Below are positions 1 to 5,852 of a stretch of 5,852 nucleotides of DNA, in pieces (positions within the stretch are counted from its first letter, which is position 1; every line of letters begins with the position of its first letter). The notes under the pieces are model-generated. The model did no database searches. It was not told the origin of the DNA and saw only the letters and a program-made list of their open reading frames with translations. Source of the DNA: Candidatus Omnitrophota bacterium (GTDB taxonomy: Bacteria; Omnitrophota; Koll11; Gygaellales; Profunditerraquicolaceae); the NCBI GenBank assembly GCA_025453435.1, contig JALOQI010000037.1:1-5852 (forward strand), read 5' to 3'. The translations under genes and the position numbers were made by a program.

Positions 1-675
1 CCCGTGCTCAACATCGACCATCACATCAGCAATACCGGTTTCGGGCAGGTCAACTGGGTTGACCCGAAAGCCAGCTGCGCGTGCGAGCTTGTATGGCGGC
101 TTTATAAAAAAATGCGCCTTCCTATCAGTAAAGAGGCGGCAGTATGCATGTATGCGGGCATACTTACCGACACAGGGTCTTTCAGGTATTCCAACACTAA
201 TTCCGAAACTCACAAGATAACCGCAGAGCTTATATCCAAAGGCATAAACGTGCCCGAGGTTTACCGCAATATTTACGGTAATGTACCGTATGAGGACCTG
301 AAACTTCTTTCAAGGATCCTTCCCACCATGCAGAGGTCTGCGGACGGCTCGTTTGTGTGGTTCGAGATCCGAAAAGAACTGCTGGCAGGGCGGGAAAAAA
401 TATGTTTTGACCTGAGCGAGAACATCCTGAATTTCGCGCGCAGCCTCAAAGGCGTTCAGGTAGTCGTGCTTTTCAAGGAAAATTTCGCAACTCCCGGCGA
501 AGTGCGTGTGAATTTCCGCTCTCAGGGCGCAGTGGATGTGAATGACGTCGCACAGAAATTCGGCGGCGGCGGCCATAAAACAGCCAGCGGCGCGACTATC
601 GCCGGCAGGCTCCCTGATATAAAACGCAAAGTTCTATCGCAGGTCAAAAGGGCTTTGAATGCGCGTAATACGTGA
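1..675 (+). CDS. nrnA: DHH-family phosphoesterase, NrnA-like (5' end missing)
   Basis: This is the C-terminal part of a DHH/DHHA1 phosphoesterase. The family hydrolyses short oligoribonucleotides (nanoRNA), cyclic-dinucleotide products or pAp in the cytoplasm. The frame is open from base 1, so the gene begins upstream of the window; the GTG at codon 2 is internal, because it immediately precedes the DHH motif. Counting codons from base 1, the metal-binding DHH motif is at 6-8 (followed by ISN), the next metal motif TDTGSF is at 56-61, and the substrate-binding GGGGHKTASG of the DHHA1 domain is at 188-197. The first two metal motifs (H..PDGD and DxxD types) must lie upstream. It overlaps ribF by 17 bases, which implies translational coupling. 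Family assignment is firm; whether it is a true nanoRNase, a pAp phosphatase or both cannot be read from this fragment. Confidence 0.9.
   Translation, partial: PVLNIDHHISNTGFGQVNWVDPKASCACELVWRLYKKMRLPISKEAAVCMYAGILTDTGSFRYSNTNSETHKITAELISKGINVPEVYRNIYGNVPYEDLKLLSRILPTMQRSADGSFVWFEIRKELLAGREKICFDLSENILNFARSLKGVQVVVLFKENFATPGEVRVNFRSQGAVDVNDVAQKFGGGGHKTASGATIAGRLPDIKRKVLSQVKRALNARNT
648..652 (+). promoter_or_regulatory. Ribosome binding site of ribF
   Basis: AAGGG lies six bases before the ATG at 659, within the last codons of the upstream DHH gene. It supports the ATG at 659 and the 17-base gene overlap as real. Confidence 0.7.
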
Positions 676-1564
676 TATAAAAGATTGTCCGATTATTGTT
701 TCTTCGTGCGTGGCGATCGGCGTGTTCGACGGAGTCCACCGCGCGCATCGCGCGATCATAGTCGCCGCAATACGCGCCGCCGGGCGAGTCAAAGCCTCAA
801 GTGTCGTAATAACGTTCTGGCCTCACCCGAGGCGCGAGCCGAGCCTTTATTCGCTTGAGCACAGATTGAGGCTCCTGGAAGAATTAGGCGTAGATTACTG
901 CATAGTAGTCAGATTTTCGGGAAGTTTCGCCAAGCTCGGGCCCGGGGACTTCGTCAGCAAAATCCTCTGCTCAAAGCTTCGCGCCAGGGCCGTGTACGTC
1001 GGGGAGAATTTCAGGTTCGGCAGAGGCGCAAAAGCCGGAGCGCCGGATCTTGCCGATTTTTTGCGGCCGTGCGGAGCAATGGTAAAAGTTTTCAAGACCA
1101 TGAAATCCGGCGGCAATGCTATCAGCAGCTCTTTAATCCGCAGGCTTATACAAAAAGGCGATATTTCGTCGGCGGGAAAACTTTTGCTTCGACCTGTCAG
1201 CGTATACGGCAATGTGGTGGCGGGCACGGGAAGAGGAAGGAAACTGGGGTTTCCCACGGCCAATATAAGCCTGCATCATGAGATAACGCCGCCCAGCGGT
1301 GTATATGCCGTAAGGGTTCTGCTGGGCAGAGAAAAAATATTCAAAGGAATATGCTATATCGGCACGCGCCCGACTTTTTTTGCAAGCAACGATCTGAAGG
1401 AAATAGAAGTTCACATATTCGGCTTCAAAAAAAATATCTACGGCTCATATATCGAAGCCCAGTTCATAAAAAAGATAAGGGATCAGAAGACTTTTAAAAA
1501 CGCCGGCCTTCTGATATCGCAGATCAAAAAAGACATATCCGCGGCTGAGAAAATCCTCGCCTGA
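659..1564 (+). CDS. ribF: Bifunctional riboflavin kinase / FAD synthetase RibF
   Basis: This cytoplasmic enzyme phosphorylates riboflavin to FMN and adenylylates FMN to FAD. It is full length at 301 residues (family about 300-320). The N-terminal nucleotidyltransferase (FMN adenylyltransferase) domain shows GVFDGVHRAH at 21-30 (HxGH-type, with Ala in place of the usual Gly), TFWPHP at 52-57, VGENFRFGRG at 114-123 and ISSSLIR at 155-161. The C-terminal riboflavin kinase domain shows GFPTAN at 197-202 (PTAN metal/ATP motif), GTRPTF at 235-240 and EVH at 250-252, where Glu250 is the expected catalytic base. The ATG at 659 has a good ribosome binding site (AAGGG, 648-652, 6 bases away) inside the preceding gene and overlaps it by 17 bases. 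There is no room for an FMN riboswitch upstream. No clear terminator follows it. Confidence 0.96.
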   Translation: MRVIRDIKDCPIIVSSCVAIGVFDGVHRAHRAIIVAAIRAAGRVKASSVVITFWPHPRREPSLYSLEHRLRLLEELGVDYCIVVRFSGSFAKLGPGDFVSKILCSKLRARAVYVGENFRFGRGAKAGAPDLADFLRPCGAMVKVFKTMKSGGNAISSSLIRRLIQKGDISSAGKLLLRPVSVYGNVVAGTGRGRKLGFPTANISLHHEITPPSGVYAVRVLLGREKIFKGICYIGTRPTFFASNDLKEIEVHIFGFKKNIYGSYIEAQFIKKIRDQKTFKNAGLLISQIKKDISAAEKILA

Positions 1565-1648
1565 CCCTCCGTATACCACAATCTCTCAATCTATTAACCG
1601 GCAATACCACTACCTGTTGTATATCAATATTTTAAGGAAATATTTATC
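1565..1648. other. AT-rich intergenic stretch between ribF and the mraZ promoter
   Basis: No gene is visible here. There is no GC-rich hairpin followed by a T-run, so ribF has no recognisable intrinsic terminator and read-through into mraZ is possible. The part from about 1625 to 1646 is almost entirely A/T, with A- and T-runs, and sits directly upstream of the -35 hexamer, where an UP element (binding site for the RNA polymerase alpha subunit) would be. The UP-element role is inferred from composition and position only. Confidence 0.5.
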
Positions 1649-1677
1649 TTGACAAAAAAGGCGTTTTTTCATAAAAT
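1649..1677 (+). promoter_or_regulatory. Sigma70-type promoter of the mraZ (dcw) operon
   Basis: A perfect -35 hexamer TTGACA (1649-1654) is followed by a 17-base spacer and TAAAAT (1672-1677), one mismatch from the TATAAT consensus. An AT-rich segment lies immediately upstream. Transcription would start at about 1684, giving a leader of only about 30 bases before the mraZ ATG. The spacer holds an AAAAAA-GGCG-TTTTTT inverted repeat (1654-1669). Position, spacing and match make this the probable main promoter of the division cluster; no other convincing promoter is seen within the operon. Confidence 0.85.
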
Positions 1678-1686
1678 TGAGAATAT

Positions 1687-1713
1687 CAAGTGGAGAAAAG
1701 TGGGGTAAAGTGG
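1687..1713 (+). promoter_or_regulatory. MraZ operator: three AAGTGG direct repeats
   Basis: Three repeats with a strict 10-base period are seen: CAAGTGG (1687-1693), AAAGTGG (1697-1703) and AAAGTGG (1707-1713), separated by 3-base spacers AGA and GGT. MraZ is known to bind tandem TGGG-type boxes about 10 bases apart in Escherichia coli and AAAGTG(T/G)-N3 boxes in mycoplasmas, in both cases upstream of its own gene. Here the array starts just after the predicted transcription start and ends one base before the mraZ ATG, so it also contains the only purine-rich ribosome binding sequence (GGGG at 1702-1705, nine bases from the ATG). Autoregulation by MraZ is therefore strongly suggested. Confidence 0.88.
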
Positions 1714-1714
1714 A

Positions 1715-2155
1715 ATGTTCTACGGAGAGTTTCAACACTCTATAGACCGTAAAGGTCGTCTTATCTTGCCGTCAAAATTCCGTGAAGTTGCCAAGGGCAA
1801 TTTCATCGAGAAGTTTTTTGTCACGCGCGGCCTTGATAAATGCCTTTTTATGTTTGCCGAAGAAGAATGGCGCAGCCAGGAGACGAAGTTCAAGGCGATG
1901 CCGTTCACTAAGCAGGAGTCCCGCGTGTTCAACCGTATATATTTTTCAGGCGCGGTCGATGTAGTGCCTGACAGGCAGGGCAGGATACTTCTGCCGAATT
2001 TCCAGAAAGAATATGCCCAGATAAAAAAAGACGTGGTCATAGTCGGGGTTTCAAACAGGATAGAGATATGGGCCGAAGAGATGTGGAAAGAGTTCTACGG
2101 CTCATGGAAACAATCGTTCGAAGAAATAGCCGAAAAACTGGTCGATAGCCAATAA
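1715..2155 (+). CDS. mraZ: Transcriptional regulator MraZ
   Basis: MraZ is a ring-forming DNA-binding protein that regulates the dcw operon by binding repeats in front of its own gene. At 146 residues it is full length for the family. It has two AbrB/SpoVT-like halves, each with the signature (D)xxGR...P: DRKGRLILP at 11-19 in the first, after the typical MFxGExxHSI start, and DRQGRILLP at 86-94 in the second. VVIVGVSNRIEIW at 107-119 is also characteristic. The start at 1715 is fixed by the conserved N-terminus and sits one base after the last operator repeat. Its stop codon shares one base with the rsmH start (TAATG). It is the first gene of the division cluster. Confidence 0.97.
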   Translation: MFYGEFQHSIDRKGRLILPSKFREVAKGNFIEKFFVTRGLDKCLFMFAEEEWRSQETKFKAMPFTKQESRVFNRIYFSGAVDVVPDRQGRILLPNFQKEYAQIKKDVVIVGVSNRIEIWAEEMWKEFYGSWKQSFEEIAEKLVDSQ

Positions 2156-3063
2156 TGGTAATGATGACTGAACAACTGCACACGCCGGTAATGCTGGCGG
2201 AAGTACTGGAATACCTGGCGCCTTCCCCCGGCAAGACAATAGTCGACGGGACCGTCGGAATGGGAGGCCATTCGCTTGAGATCGCAAAAGCGCTGGCGCC
2301 TCAGGGAAGGCTTATTGCCGTAGACCGGGATAAGGAATCTCTGGAACTTGCGCAGGAGAGGCTTAAAGATTTTTCCGGCCTTGCGGATTTCGTGCACGGC
2401 AATTTTTCCGACATCGATGAAATAGCAAAAACCTTGAAGATAGATAAGATAGATGGTATATTACTTGATCTGGGGGTTTCCACATTTCAGCTTTCTGCGG
2501 CCGAAAGAGGATTCAGTTTTACGCGGGAAGGGCCCCTTGATATGAGGCTTGACCGGAGCAGTTATATATCCGCGTATGACCTGGTCAACAACCTCAATGA
2601 AGACGAAATATCGAACCTTTTGTGGTCGTTCGGCCAGGAGAGATGGCATAACAGGATAGCGCACCGGCTTGTTGAGGAGCGCCAGAAAAATCCGATCACC
2701 ACTACAGCTCAGTTGAGCGATATAGTCATGCGGGCGATACCGCCGCGGTTTCGAAGATATCATTACAGAATTCATCCGGCTACGCGAACTTTCCAGGCTG
2801 TCAGAATAGCGGTTAACAGAGAGCTTGAAGCCCTGGAGCAGGCGCTTGCCAAAACAATACCGCTTCTCGCCCCGGGAGGGAGGATCTGCGTTATATCGTT
2901 CCATTCTCTCGAGGACAGGGTGGTAAAATGGGCGTTCCGCAAAGCATCTGCGGCAAACGTGCTCAAGATCCTTACGCCAAAACCGCTTACGCCGGCTGAA
3001 TCAGAGATCCAGTCGAATCCGTCGAGCAGGAGCAGTAAATTCAGGGCAGCGGAGAAAATATGA
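2155..3063 (+). CDS. rsmH: 16S rRNA (cytosine-1402-N4)-methyltransferase RsmH
   Basis: RsmH (formerly MraW) uses S-adenosylmethionine to methylate N4 of C1402 in the decoding centre of 16S rRNA. The protein is 302 residues, the usual length. Visible family motifs are HTPVML (9-14), the SAM-binding loop DGTVGMGGHS (31-40), AVDRD (55-59), LLDLGVST (103-110), RGFSF with PLDMRLD (118-133), HPATRTFQAVRIAVNREL (207-224), SFHSLEDRVVK (248-258) and the C-terminal NPSSRSSKFRAAEK (288-301). The segment between the last two motifs is short. Start choice is uncertain: ATG codons at 2155, 2161 and 2164 are all in frame before TEQLHTPVML and none has a strong ribosome binding site; 2155 is given because it overlaps the mraZ stop, which fits coupling. 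It overlaps the next gene by ATGA. Confidence 0.97.
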   Translation: MVMMTEQLHTPVMLAEVLEYLAPSPGKTIVDGTVGMGGHSLEIAKALAPQGRLIAVDRDKESLELAQERLKDFSGLADFVHGNFSDIDEIAKTLKIDKIDGILLDLGVSTFQLSAAERGFSFTREGPLDMRLDRSSYISAYDLVNNLNEDEISNLLWSFGQERWHNRIAHRLVEERQKNPITTTAQLSDIVMRAIPPRFRRYHYRIHPATRTFQAVRIAVNRELEALEQALAKTIPLLAPGGRICVISFHSLEDRVVKWAFRKASAANVLKILTPKPLTPAESEIQSNPSSRSSKFRAAEKI

Positions 3064-3455
3064 AACTATCGAGGTTTCTTACTATATTAACATCTGCAAC
3101 GCTTCTGTCGCTGATCTATGTATGGCAGCAGACAGAGATCCTCAGCCTCGCCTACGAGGGCCAAAAACAATACGTATCCTTCCAGGAATTGCTTGATGAG
3201 AATTCTTCTTTGAGATATAATCTTACTAAGAACACGTCTGTGACCAGGATGGCCGGCAGGATATCCGGCAAGGGTGAGTTCGCCGTGCCTGCTAATTACT
3301 GCCTGGTTAAGGTATCGGTGCCCAGGAAAGGCTCACAGTACGCGTCTAAAAATTCTCGTCGCAAAGAAACCCTGGCTTCCCGGGTATTCGGGATAAAACG
3401 GCAGGCTGAGGCAAAGACCATCAACACTGCCGTAAAATCCATCTCCCGGGATTAA
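3060..3455 (+). CDS. ftsL: FtsL-like single-pass division protein
   Basis: This is a 131-residue membrane protein. A short N-terminus (MKLSR) leads into one hydrophobic segment at about 6-22, then a heptad-like region at about 22-58 (QQTEILSLAYEGQKQYVSFQ, ELLDENSSLRYNL) of the kind that forms the periplasmic coiled coil of FtsL. FtsL pairs with FtsB and helps activate FtsWI in the divisome. After VPANYCLVKVSV (76-87) there is a basic, Ser/Lys/Arg-rich tail of about 43 residues. GGAG (3051-3054), five bases before the ATG, is a good ribosome binding site, and the ATG overlaps the rsmH stop. Identification rests on position between rsmH and ftsI, topology and a recognisable FtsL-like coiled coil; FtsL sequences are poorly conserved, so a lineage-specific substitute is possible. 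Confidence 0.72.
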   Translation: MKLSRFLTILTSATLLSLIYVWQQTEILSLAYEGQKQYVSFQELLDENSSLRYNLTKNTSVTRMAGRISGKGEFAVPANYCLVKVSVPRKGSQYASKNSRRKETLASRVFGIKRQAEAKTINTAVKSISRD

Positions 3456-3478
3456 ACCGCCATTAACCCATAAAAGTT

Positions 3479-5203
3479 GTGTATATAGTCAATTATCGCC
3501 GCAGGGCCGAAGCGGTTTTTTTCGCAGTCCTCATATTCTTTATAATATGTCTTGCCCGCCTTTTATATCTTCAATTCTTCAGGGGCGATTACCTCGCTTC
3601 GATAGCTAAAAAGCAGCACAATCAATACATAGAGCTCGAGCCCCGCCGCGGCACGATCTACGATTCCAATTTCAAGCCCCAGGCCGTAAATTTGTCGTTC
3701 GATTCGGTATTCGCGTCTCCGAATTCAATGAAGCAGGCCGAAAAGGACGAAGCTGTGCGCCAGCTGTCGGGTATCCTTAAGATCGATGCGCAGAATCTCA
3801 GAAGCAAATTCGCCCGCAAGAAAGCGTTCGTATGGCTGGCCCGGAAGATCTCTCCCGAACAATCGCAGTCGATAAAAAAGCTCAATATTAAAGGAATAGG
3901 TTTTATCAAGGAAAGCAAGCGCTGTTACCCTAACGGATATTTATTGAGCCACGTGCTGGGATTCGCCGGCATGGACAATAAAGGCCTCGACGGCATCGAG
4001 ATGTGCTACGATAAATACCTCAAAGGGCAGTCAGGATGGGCGCTGATGCTGCGGGACGCCCGCAGAAAAAGCCTCAATGTCCACGACAATGTTCTTGCGC
4101 CCAAGGACGGGTTTGACATAGTGCTTACCATCGACGAGGTAATTCAGTTCATAGCTGAGCGCGAACTCGAAAAAGCGACGCGTCAGTACAGAGCGCGCGG
4201 CGGGAGCATCGTTGTGATGGACCCTAAAACCGGCGCGATCCTGGCAATGGCCAACAGGCCCACATACGATCTCAACGATTATACGAAGGTCAGCAAGGAC
4301 AGCATGAGGAATCGCGCAGTGAGCGACATGTTCGAGCCCGGGTCGGTGTTCAAGGTCGTGCCTGCGTCAGCGGCTCTTGAAGAAAAGAAGGTCAACGAGA
4401 TGACCAGGTTTTTCTGCGAGAACGGCGAATACCGCGTTGCAGGCAGGATCCTCCATGACCATACCTCGCATGCCACCCTGACGTTCAGGGAAGTGATAGA
4501 ACTTTCCAGCAATATCGGCACTGCCAAGGTGGCACAGCTTCTCGGAGCCGATGCCCTTTACCGTTACGTAAAACTCTTTGGTTTTGGCGCAAAAACAGGC
4601 ATTGATATCCCCGGCGAGATATCGGGTTCCATAAAGCCTACGAGCCAGTGGTCAAAAACTACGATCACCTGCGTGCCGATGGGCCAGGAGGTAGGCGTCA
4701 CATCTTTACAGCTGGCAGCGGGCATGGCAGTGATAGCCAACGGCGGAAACCTGATGAAGCCGTATGTAATAAAAGAGATCAGGGATAAAACAGGCGAGAT
4801 GATCAAGTTCACCAGCCCTTATTCCGTCAGGAAGGTATTAAGCGAAGAAACAGCCGCAAGGATGAAAAAGATATTGATAGGCGTTATTGAAAGCGGGACC
4901 GGAAAGATGGCGAAACTGGATAATTATACCGCTGCGGGAAAAACCGGCACCGCGCAGAAAGTCGAGCCCACAGGCCAGTATTCCCATTCGCGCTTTATGG
5001 GCTCGTTCGTAGGATTCGCTCCGGCGGAAGACCCGCAGCTTGTGATTTCCGTTACGATAGACGAGCCCCGGGGCATGTATTACGGAGGCGTTGTCGCAGC
5101 GCCGGTTTTTAAAAATGTCGCTGCCGACAGCCTGAATTATGTGCGGACAAAAGATTTTACCGAAGGGACTTACGCTTATAATGAACCTAAAAGACCTAAT
5201 TAA
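3479..5203 (+). CDS. ftsI: Septal peptidoglycan transpeptidase FtsI (class B PBP, PBP3)
   Basis: This penicillin-binding protein cross-links septal peptidoglycan outside the inner membrane, working with FtsW. It has 574 residues. A basic N-terminus (NYRRR, 5-9) precedes one membrane anchor at about 12-34, followed by a PBP dimerisation domain with RRGTIYDSN (56-64) and a transpeptidase domain. All three active-site motifs are present: SVFK (289-292, Ser289 nucleophile), SSN (343-345) and KTGT (488-491). There are no C-terminal PASTA repeats, so it is FtsI-like rather than SpoVD/PBP2x-like. The GTG at 3479 is the only usable start: an in-frame TAA lies at 3464-3466 and no ATG, GTG, TTG or CTG codon follows before the end of the membrane segment. 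No convincing ribosome binding site precedes it, unlike ftsL. It overlaps murE by 23 bases. Confidence 0.95.
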   Translation: MYIVNYRRRAEAVFFAVLIFFIICLARLLYLQFFRGDYLASIAKKQHNQYIELEPRRGTIYDSNFKPQAVNLSFDSVFASPNSMKQAEKDEAVRQLSGILKIDAQNLRSKFARKKAFVWLARKISPEQSQSIKKLNIKGIGFIKESKRCYPNGYLLSHVLGFAGMDNKGLDGIEMCYDKYLKGQSGWALMLRDARRKSLNVHDNVLAPKDGFDIVLTIDEVIQFIAERELEKATRQYRARGGSIVVMDPKTGAILAMANRPTYDLNDYTKVSKDSMRNRAVSDMFEPGSVFKVVPASAALEEKKVNEMTRFFCENGEYRVAGRILHDHTSHATLTFREVIELSSNIGTAKVAQLLGADALYRYVKLFGFGAKTGIDIPGEISGSIKPTSQWSKTTITCVPMGQEVGVTSLQLAAGMAVIANGGNLMKPYVIKEIRDKTGEMIKFTSPYSVRKVLSEETAARMKKILIGVIESGTGKMAKLDNYTAAGKTGTAQKVEPTGQYSHSRFMGSFVGFAPAEDPQLVISVTIDEPRGMYYGGVVAAPVFKNVAADSLNYVRTKDFTEGTYAYNEPKRPN

Positions 5204-5852
5204 GCCGCAGGACGGCATTGCGGTATATAACGGCGATAAAAGCCCCTGCCGGGATATTCCCGCGCTCGAAGTTTCGCTGGTCAGCTGTAATTCCAGGGAG
5301 AACCTGCGCGATGCGGTGTTCGTTGCGATAAAGGGAGCGCAGGCCGACGGCCACGCTTTCATACAGGACGCTATCCGCCGGGGAGCAAAGGCTGTGGTTT
5401 TCGAAGATAAAAGGCGCATAAATGCCGATGCATTCAGTCCGGACCCCGGCTGCGGCGCGGTTCTGATACAGGTTCCTGATTCGAAATCGGCTATGGTTGA
5501 AATGGCCCAGGCGTTTTACGGTTATCCTTCGAGGCTTTTTGACGTCACAGGCATTACCGGCACCAACGGCAAAACCACTGTTTCATATCTTTTAGAATCC
5601 GTCGTCCTTGCCGCCGGCAAAACCCCGGCGGTAATCGGCACGGTCAATTACCGTTTCAAAGACAAAATCATAACTTCGGTCAATACCACCCCTGGCCTTG
5701 TGGAGCTGCAGCGCCTTTTCAGGGAAATGGCTGACGCAGGGGTCACTCATCTGGCAATGGAGGTTTCATCGCACGCTCTGGACCAGGGTAGAGTTGCCGG
5801 AATAAATTTTTCAAGCGCCGTATTCACTAATCTGACGCAGGACCATCTGGAT
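5181..5852 (+). CDS. murE: UDP-MurNAc-tripeptide synthetase MurE (3' end cut off)
   Basis: MurE is a cytoplasmic Mur ligase that uses ATP to add the third residue (meso-diaminopimelate or lysine) to UDP-MurNAc-L-Ala-D-Glu. The first 224 residues are present and the frame is open to the window end. The N-terminal domain has NSRENLRDAVFVAIKG (37-52) and DGHAF (56-60), the MurE UDP-binding type, though the usual D-S-R..PG is partly altered. The central domain shows the ATP loop GTNGKTT (127-133), NTTPG (168-172), EVSSHAL (194-200) and TNLTQDHLD (216-224), which are typical of MurE rather than MurC, MurD or MurF. The ATG at 5181 lies inside ftsI; GAAGGGA (5162-5168) upstream is a ribosome binding sequence at a somewhat long distance (12 bases). 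The amino-acid specificity loop (DNPR or equivalent) is beyond the window, so diaminopimelate versus lysine cannot be told. Confidence 0.96.
   Translation, partial: MNLKDLIKPQDGIAVYNGDKSPCRDIPALEVSLVSCNSRENLRDAVFVAIKGAQADGHAFIQDAIRRGAKAVVFEDKRRINADAFSPDPGCGAVLIQVPDSKSAMVEMAQAFYGYPSRLFDVTGITGTNGKTTVSYLLESVVLAAGKTPAVIGTVNYRFKDKIITSVNTTPGLVELQRLFREMADAGVTHLAMEVSSHALDQGRVAGINFSSAVFTNLTQDHLD
5608..5634 (+). repeat. Inverted repeat / hairpin inside murE
   Basis: TTGCCGCCGG (5608-5617) and CCGGCGGTAA (5625-5634) form a 10-pair stem with one G-U pair around the 7-base loop CAAAACC. The 7-base GC core is perfectly complementary. It lies within codons for the LAAGKTPAVIG stretch shortly after the ATP loop. 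No T-run follows on the + strand, so it is not an intrinsic terminator. It may simply reflect Gly/Ala/Pro codons. Confidence 0.45.

Noticed and set aside
741..754. GCGCG-CAT-CGCGC hairpin-like sequence near the ribF start.
   Set aside because: It is explained by the codons of the conserved HRAH motif and is short.
895..1414. Two overlapping minus-strand open frames of 122 and 93 codons within ribF.
   Set aside because: Antisense to conserved RibF motifs, with no family resemblance in the translations.
1573..1610. Direct repeat ATACCAC (1573-1579 and 1604-1610), 31 bases apart, after ribF.
   Set aside because: A 7-base repeat is expected by chance in a 150-base stretch; no further symmetry supports an operator.
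1654..1670. The A6-GGCG-T6 repeat as an intrinsic terminator for ribF.
   Set aside because: The stem would be only A-U pairs with no GC-rich part, and it lies inside a well-formed promoter.
1565..1714. A riboswitch or small RNA in the ribF-mraZ gap.
   Set aside because: The gap is AT-rich and taken up by the promoter and MraZ boxes; no conserved riboswitch core or stable structured element is visible.
2461..2904. A 147-codon open frame on the minus strand inside rsmH.
   Set aside because: It is a shadow of rsmH, whose + strand motifs cover the same bases.
4838..5419. A 193-codon open frame on the minus strand across the ftsI-murE junction.
   Set aside because: The + strand here encodes the FtsI KTGT motif and the start of MurE with clear family motifs; the antisense protein shows no recognisable domain and has no promoter or ribosome binding site.

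Overview
All recognisable genes lie on the + strand. The window is a conserved bacterial housekeeping region: the end of a DHH/NrnA-type phosphoesterase gene and ribF (FMN/FAD synthesis), then a 150-base intergenic stretch, then the start of a division and cell wall (dcw) cluster in the order mraZ - rsmH - ftsL-like - ftsI - murE (cut by the window end). Every protein except the FtsL-like one is identified by family motifs that can be read directly.

Layout. 1-675: 3' part of a DHH-family gene. 659-1564: ribF, overlapping it by 17 bases. 1565-1714: the only substantial non-coding stretch. It has an AT-rich upstream part, a near-consensus sigma70-type promoter (TTGACA, 17 bases, TAAAAT), then three 10-base-spaced AAGTGG repeats that run right up to the mraZ start codon. 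These match the known MraZ operator type. 1715-5852: mraZ, rsmH, ftsL-like, ftsI and murE, joined by overlaps of 1, 4 and 23 bases and one 23-base gap, so almost certainly one operon.

How the genes work together. MraZ is expected to bind its own leader repeats and set expression of the operon. RsmH methylates 16S rRNA. The FtsL-like protein and FtsI are single-pass inner-membrane divisome proteins, FtsI being the septal peptidoglycan transpeptidase. MurE adds the third stem-peptide residue to the cytoplasmic peptidoglycan precursor. RibF and the DHH protein appear to be the tail of a separate upstream operon, of the kind that often carries infB-rbfA-DHH-truB-ribF. Here truB is not between the DHH gene and ribF.

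Organism. A peptidoglycan-making bacterium with moderate GC and frequent ATA and AGG codons. The FtsI has no PASTA repeats, which argues against a Gram-positive SpoVD-like protein. The overall look is compatible with an uncultured lineage such as Omnitrophota or another PVC-related or deep-branching Gram-negative group, but this is a low-confidence impression. I see no mobile element, CRISPR array, tRNA, rRNA or defence gene, and no evidence of an undescribed system. The points of most interest are the compact MraZ operator/start-codon arrangement and the ribF-dcw junction.
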